Part shown: positions 27,076 through 30,503 of the stretch, piece after piece
Numbering within the stretch: position 1 is the stretch's first letter
Layout of the letters: each line of letters opens with the position of its first letter
DNA from: Bacteroidota bacterium
GTDB taxonomy: Bacteria > Bacteroidota > Bacteroidia > AKYH767-A > OLB10
Reading direction: 5' to 3'
Assembly (NCBI GenBank): GCA_016713525.1
Contig: JADJOZ010000024.1
Coordinates: 1-30,503, forward strand
Length of the DNA stretch: 30,503 nt
Notes under the pieces: generated by a model
Seen by the model: only the letters and a program-made list of their open reading frames with translations
The model's database searches: none
What the model was told of the DNA's origin: nothing
Made by a program: the position numbers and the translations under genes

Positions 27076-27189
27076 GTACCGCTTTTTGCGCAGCCTTCAA
27101 TTTAGCATCTAACACATTTATCATAAGGTCGAATTTCCATTCTGAGCAGGAACTAAAATCCTTAATTCTTAATTTTAACCTTAATTCTT
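27076..27189 (+). repeat. GGTACC unit, leader and heptamer array H8 overlapping the TspO-like gene stop
   Basis: Second copy of the unit at 26548. The leader core CTGAGCAG is at 27142-27149. The four-unit array (27157-27189) overlaps the end of the leftward TspO-like gene, whose TAA at 27181-27183 is part of a heptamer. Confidence 0.87.
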
Positions 27190-27632
27190 CAAAGCATATC
27201 CATTAAGTGATGCAGCAATCAGCCAAAGAAAATAGGGAAGTAAAAGTAATGATGCCAGATGCATTTGACTCCGGTAATAAAAAAGCATAAAGCCTACAAC
27301 GGATGTTAATGCAATTATGGTAAACAGGGATAAAGCAACTAAGTGATAGAGGAAGAATAGCGGATTCCAGCCTACATTGAGAATCCATTGTACTACAAAC
27401 AGGGCAATTAGTGAATTTTTATCAGCAATAATGGTATAGGCTTTTGCCATATAGATGCTGAAACATATCATGATTGTAGTCCATGCAAATCCGGAATACC
27501 CAGCCCGGGGTGTCCAGGCGCCTTGTTTAAATTGGCATACCATTCGGAATTAACGCCATCATTAGTAAATAAGCTTCCAAGTGCCAGTGCTCCGAAGTTG
27601 AGAAGGAGGAAGAGAATAAGTCTGTAAAACAT
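27181..27632 (-). CDS. TspO/MBR family membrane protein (frameshifted)
   Basis: About 150 residues, slightly shorter than the usual 155-165. It starts MFYRLILFLLLNFGALALGS at 27632; EWYANLNKAP precedes one or two indels near 27500-27525, after which the frame reads GFAWTTIMICFSIYMAKAY, then VVQWILNVGWNPLFFLYHLV and LLLLPYFLWLIAASLNGYAL. The WY..L.KP-x-W-T-P and W..N..W.P.FF motifs and five predicted helices fit TspO, a tetrapyrrole- and sterol-binding transporter-like protein. The last residues LKN and the stop are encoded by a heptamer array, so the natural C-terminus may have been replaced. Confidence 0.87.
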
Positions 27633-27857
27633 CTAAATGAAATTTAGTGGTTAATTATAGTAATCAATACAAAAGTAGTGCCCACGAATCACCGAAGACT
27701 TTATAAAATGAATTATAATTATAAAATGGCAAGTGCGATTTAAAATACGCAATATATTTGTATATATTTGAAAAATAAAGAGATATATGGTTATTTTGAA
27801 GGGTGAGCTATTTGATAATCGGCAATATAATGCTGAAATGATGTAAATTAAGAAAGA

Positions 27858-28518
27858 CTAAATCTTGGAAAGTGCTTTAAAAATCATCTTTTCTGCGCGT
27901 TGATACTAATCTCTGTGTTATCCTTTAAATGACATAGCCACCCTTTCCTTTATTATAGCTTTTACAAAATGTAAATTTACCAGATGGGAATTGTGGATTC
28001 TGAAAAGTCATATTCCGTTAACAGGTCTTCAAAATCCTTTAAAGTTTTAGCAACCATCAAAGGTTTGTTGTTGGTCGCATAAATAGTTGTATAGTTCATC
28101 ACTTTGGCAACGAATAATGTCACCAACATTCAATACATCAAATCCGGTAATTGTTGCAACATGGATTTTTTTTTGGACTGTAGCTGAATGAATATTATGC
28201 AGTAGTGTTTCAATAGTTTTCCTGATTGATTGCGCTCAAGTTGTTGTTTTTGTCCGTTTCAAAGCCTGTAATAGTAAAAATAATTTCTGATGAAACAGAT
28301 CCAACTTGTTTAAGAAGATCAAAGCCTGTTTCATTTCCTATTTCTACATCTAAGAACAAGACATCGGGAGGATTAGATTGCAAATATTTTACAGCTTCCG
28401 GAACATTATTTATAATTGCAAGAACCTTCACTTGAAATTGGGGATTTTTATTCAATAGTTCCACCACCCTGTCAGCACAATGATTTTCATCATCAACGAT
28501 TAATGCTGCATGTTGCAT
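27858..28518 (-). CDS. LytTR-family response regulator with shortened receiver (frameshifted)
   Basis: About 220 residues where 250-255 is usual. The receiver starts MQHAALIVDDENHCADRVVE with the acidic pair intact and the phospho-acceptor in DVLFLDVEIGNETGFD. After SEIIFTITGFE the sequence jumps to TDKNNNLSAINQEN (near 28260), skipping about 33 residues that in the paralog at 4227 carry the AFRFCALDFIEKP segment with the conserved Lys. The LytTR domain lies between 28160 and 27858 in shifting frames: KIHVATITGFDVLNVGDIIR, TTIYATNNKPLMVAKTLKDF, RRKDD, ending ALSKI. At least four single-base breaks occur there. It starts one base after the histidine kinase stop (TAATATG), so the pair is translationally coupled. 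Confidence 0.8.
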
Positions 28519-28519
28519 A

Positions 28520-30503
28520 TTAATAACAGGTTTTATAAGGTAAAATTACGTCCACTTTAACCCTTGAGGTAAATCGGTGTAATTTAGGGAATAGTTCGTC
28601 TGGTTAGTTTTATTTATCAAATTTATCCGCTCTTGTGTAATATTGGTGCTCATCGATTTTTTAGTCTTGGGAAGAAGCTGTAGGTTGTACTCTTCCGGAT
28701 CCATTATCTTCAACAACACATAAAAGTTTATTATCAGCAATGGAAATAGAAATTTGAATATGTCCGGGGACGGTTGAATTTTGAAAACCGTGCCAGATGC
28801 TGTTTTCAACAAAAGGCTGTAAAATAAAGGTGGTATCAATGTTTCATCCTTATTAATGTTTTCAGCTACATCTATCTGGTATTGAAATTTAGTCGCGGTT
28901 CTCATCTGTTCCAATTGCATATACCATTCCAAAGCATTAAGATCATCACGAAGCACGATTTCTTCCTTTTCAGAATTTTCAAGAACCATTCTCATCAATT
29001 TAGCAAATTTAATAGTAATTACTTGCCAATGAAGAATTGTTTCGGGTAATAAAATCGTTTATCGAATTGAGTGAATTGAAAATAAAATGTGGATTCATCT
29101 GAGCTCTCAGAGCTTTTATTTCCACTTCGGTCTTTTCTGCAAGTAATCTGGCAGCTTCTTCTTTCTGGACAGCATCTCTCCGGCGTTTGTATGAAACAAA
29201 AGCAAAAAATACCGGTTAGTGTGATAAGCGACAATCCGGCAAGGAAACCATTTTTCATTAGTTTGTTTTTCTACTTCAGCCTGTTTTAATTTTATCTCAT
29301 TGTTAAATTGAGCCTGGTCAAGTGCCTTCTGTTTATCAAATTCAAATTCAAGTTCATTTTTTATGATAGTTAGTTCTGCTTTGTCATTAAAAATGCTGTC
29401 TTTATAAATTACATACATCTCATAGTGAAACAATGCCGAATCCGTTGCATGTATTTTGAAATAGTTTACTCAGGCTTTGATGCGAATCAGCAACTCCTGA
29501 TAAATCGTTTATTTTATACCGGAAAAAGAGTGCCTCTTTTTATTTTTTAATGCCAGTGGCAATCTTTGAGATAGTGGAATATTTAATTTTTGAATAAATG
29601 ATCAGGAGCTTCTGTATACCAATCGCCGATTTCATTATACATCATAGCAAGATTGTTCTCATCACCAATTTCATCAAACAAAATTAATGCCTTACTGAGC
29701 ATACTATACGATGAATCATAATTACCGATTTTCATTTCAACTATTCCGAGATTCGAATATTAGAAGCAATTCCGAATGAGTATTCATTTTCTGTACAAGG
29801 GCAAGCGTTTTTTCACATAATGTTGTAGCCTGATTAAGTTGATTCATTAAATCATATACATTCCCTGTGATTATTATAAACTCTGGGCTTATCACATTTC
29901 CGAGTTTTTCTGGAAATTTTCAATGCTGTTGACTGACTCTGTAAAGACTTTCTATATTGTCCGAGTTTTCTTCATATAGAAGTCCAATGTTCATGTAACT
30001 CTTGACATAAATTATTGGAATCATTTTCATTCTGACTTATTTTTAAACTCTGTAAATGATAATTCAATGATTTTGGGTAGTCACCAATTTCCATAAAATT
30101 AATTCCCAAACTATTTAATGTTTGAGTTAGTCCTGGTTTGAAATCAACCTTCTTAAAAATGTTATAGGCTGTTTTATGAGCATCTATGGCATTGGCATAT
30201 TTAGCTAAATTGTAATAATTCAATCCCTGATTGTGTTTTGCACGGGCTGCCAGATTTAGTTGTTCTGATTGCATGTAATAGTGATGAGCCTTTTCAAAAT
30301 AATTAATAGCAACAGAGTCTGGATCCAATTACACAGAAGTATAATTATAGGCAAAGGCAGCATAGGCAGCCCCCAGTTTTAAGTTGCTCTTTATTTTTAG
30401 CGAGAGTTGTATTGCACTGTCGGCATATAAAAGCCCGGCTTCAGGATCTGAAGAAGACAAATTTCTGGATACTAAAGCATATTGAACAACTTTAGTAGTA
30501 TCC
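28520..30503 (-). CDS. TPR-type sensor histidine kinase, second pair (frameshifted, runs off the edge)
   Basis: C-terminal part of a kinase like that at 2117. From the right edge come TPR repeats (SVAINYFEKAHHYYMQSEQL, AKYANAIDAHKTAYNIFKKV, GDYPKSLNYHLQSLKISQNE), a helical linker (FDKQKALDQAQFNNEIKLKQ), one transmembrane helix (GFLAGLSLITLTGIFCFCFI, about 29200-29250), and the phospho-acceptor motif ALRAQMNPHFIFNSLNSIND near 29060-29115. KLMRMVLENSEKEEIVLRDD and the ATPase segment follow, with VENSIWHGFQ and VEDNGSGR readable only after frame changes near 28830 and 28700. The end, PQGLKVDVILPYKTCY, needs one extra A near 28552. At least eight indels are present. The N-terminus and signal peptide lie outside the window. 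Confidence 0.83.

Overview
The window is AT-rich DNA from a member of the Bacteroidota, probably near Chitinophagales or Sphingobacteriales. The evidence is three secreted proteins with type IX secretion (T9SS) C-terminal sorting domains, several lipoproteins with SC(K/E)K-type lipoboxes, two LytS/LytT-type histidine kinase and LytTR regulator pairs with TPR sensors, and an ECF-type sigma factor with the C-terminal CxxC extension seen in this phylum. I recognised no rRNA, tRNA, CRISPR array, transposase or phage gene.

Layout. 1-1530: an edge-cut, decayed copy of a sigma factor/SRPBCC locus whose better copy is at 15.75-17.6 kb. 2.1-5.0 kb (+): TPR histidine kinase and LytTR regulator, then a collagen-like lipoprotein ending in a clear terminator. 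6.6-9.2 kb (-): zinc-metallopeptidase lipoprotein and a seven-unit propeller T9SS cargo, 24 bp apart. 9.7-11.5 kb: dense repeat island I. 11.6-14.5 kb (-): large FN3/Ig-like T9SS cargo. 14.8-17.5 kb (-): YcxB-like membrane protein, a small unknown gene, and the sigma/SRPBCC/conserved-hypothetical operon. 17.8-20.7 kb (-): hipBA toxin-antitoxin pair and a membrane-anchored protein. 21.1-22.4 kb (+): Asp-box propeller T9SS cargo. 22.4-23.4 kb: repeat island II. 23.4-26.1 kb (-): PD40 propeller, PaiB-like flavoprotein, DUF1801 protein and a small membrane protein. 26.2-27.2 kb: repeat island III. 27.2-30.5 kb (-): TspO-like protein and a second LytTR regulator/TPR histidine kinase pair running off the edge.

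Two things dominate. First, about 19 of 24 genes are interrupted by single-base indels, many in runs of A or T, and adding or removing one base restores a complete family-like protein. This looks more like uncorrected long-read error than mass pseudogenisation, so I annotate reconstructed gene spans and describe the breaks. Second, the intergenic islands are built from a recurring set of modules, always in one orientation: GA-rich hexamer tracts, a 12-bp-stem palindrome in two subfamilies (A on +, B on -) whose stems differ by compensatory base pairs, heptamer (TTAATCC/TTAATTC) arrays often preceded by a short CTGnGCAG leader, and two related units (E, F) with a 9-bp internal period. Heptamer arrays sit at the 3' ends of genes and supply the stop codons of hipA and the TspO-like gene. 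This composite repeat system is the most unusual content of the window.
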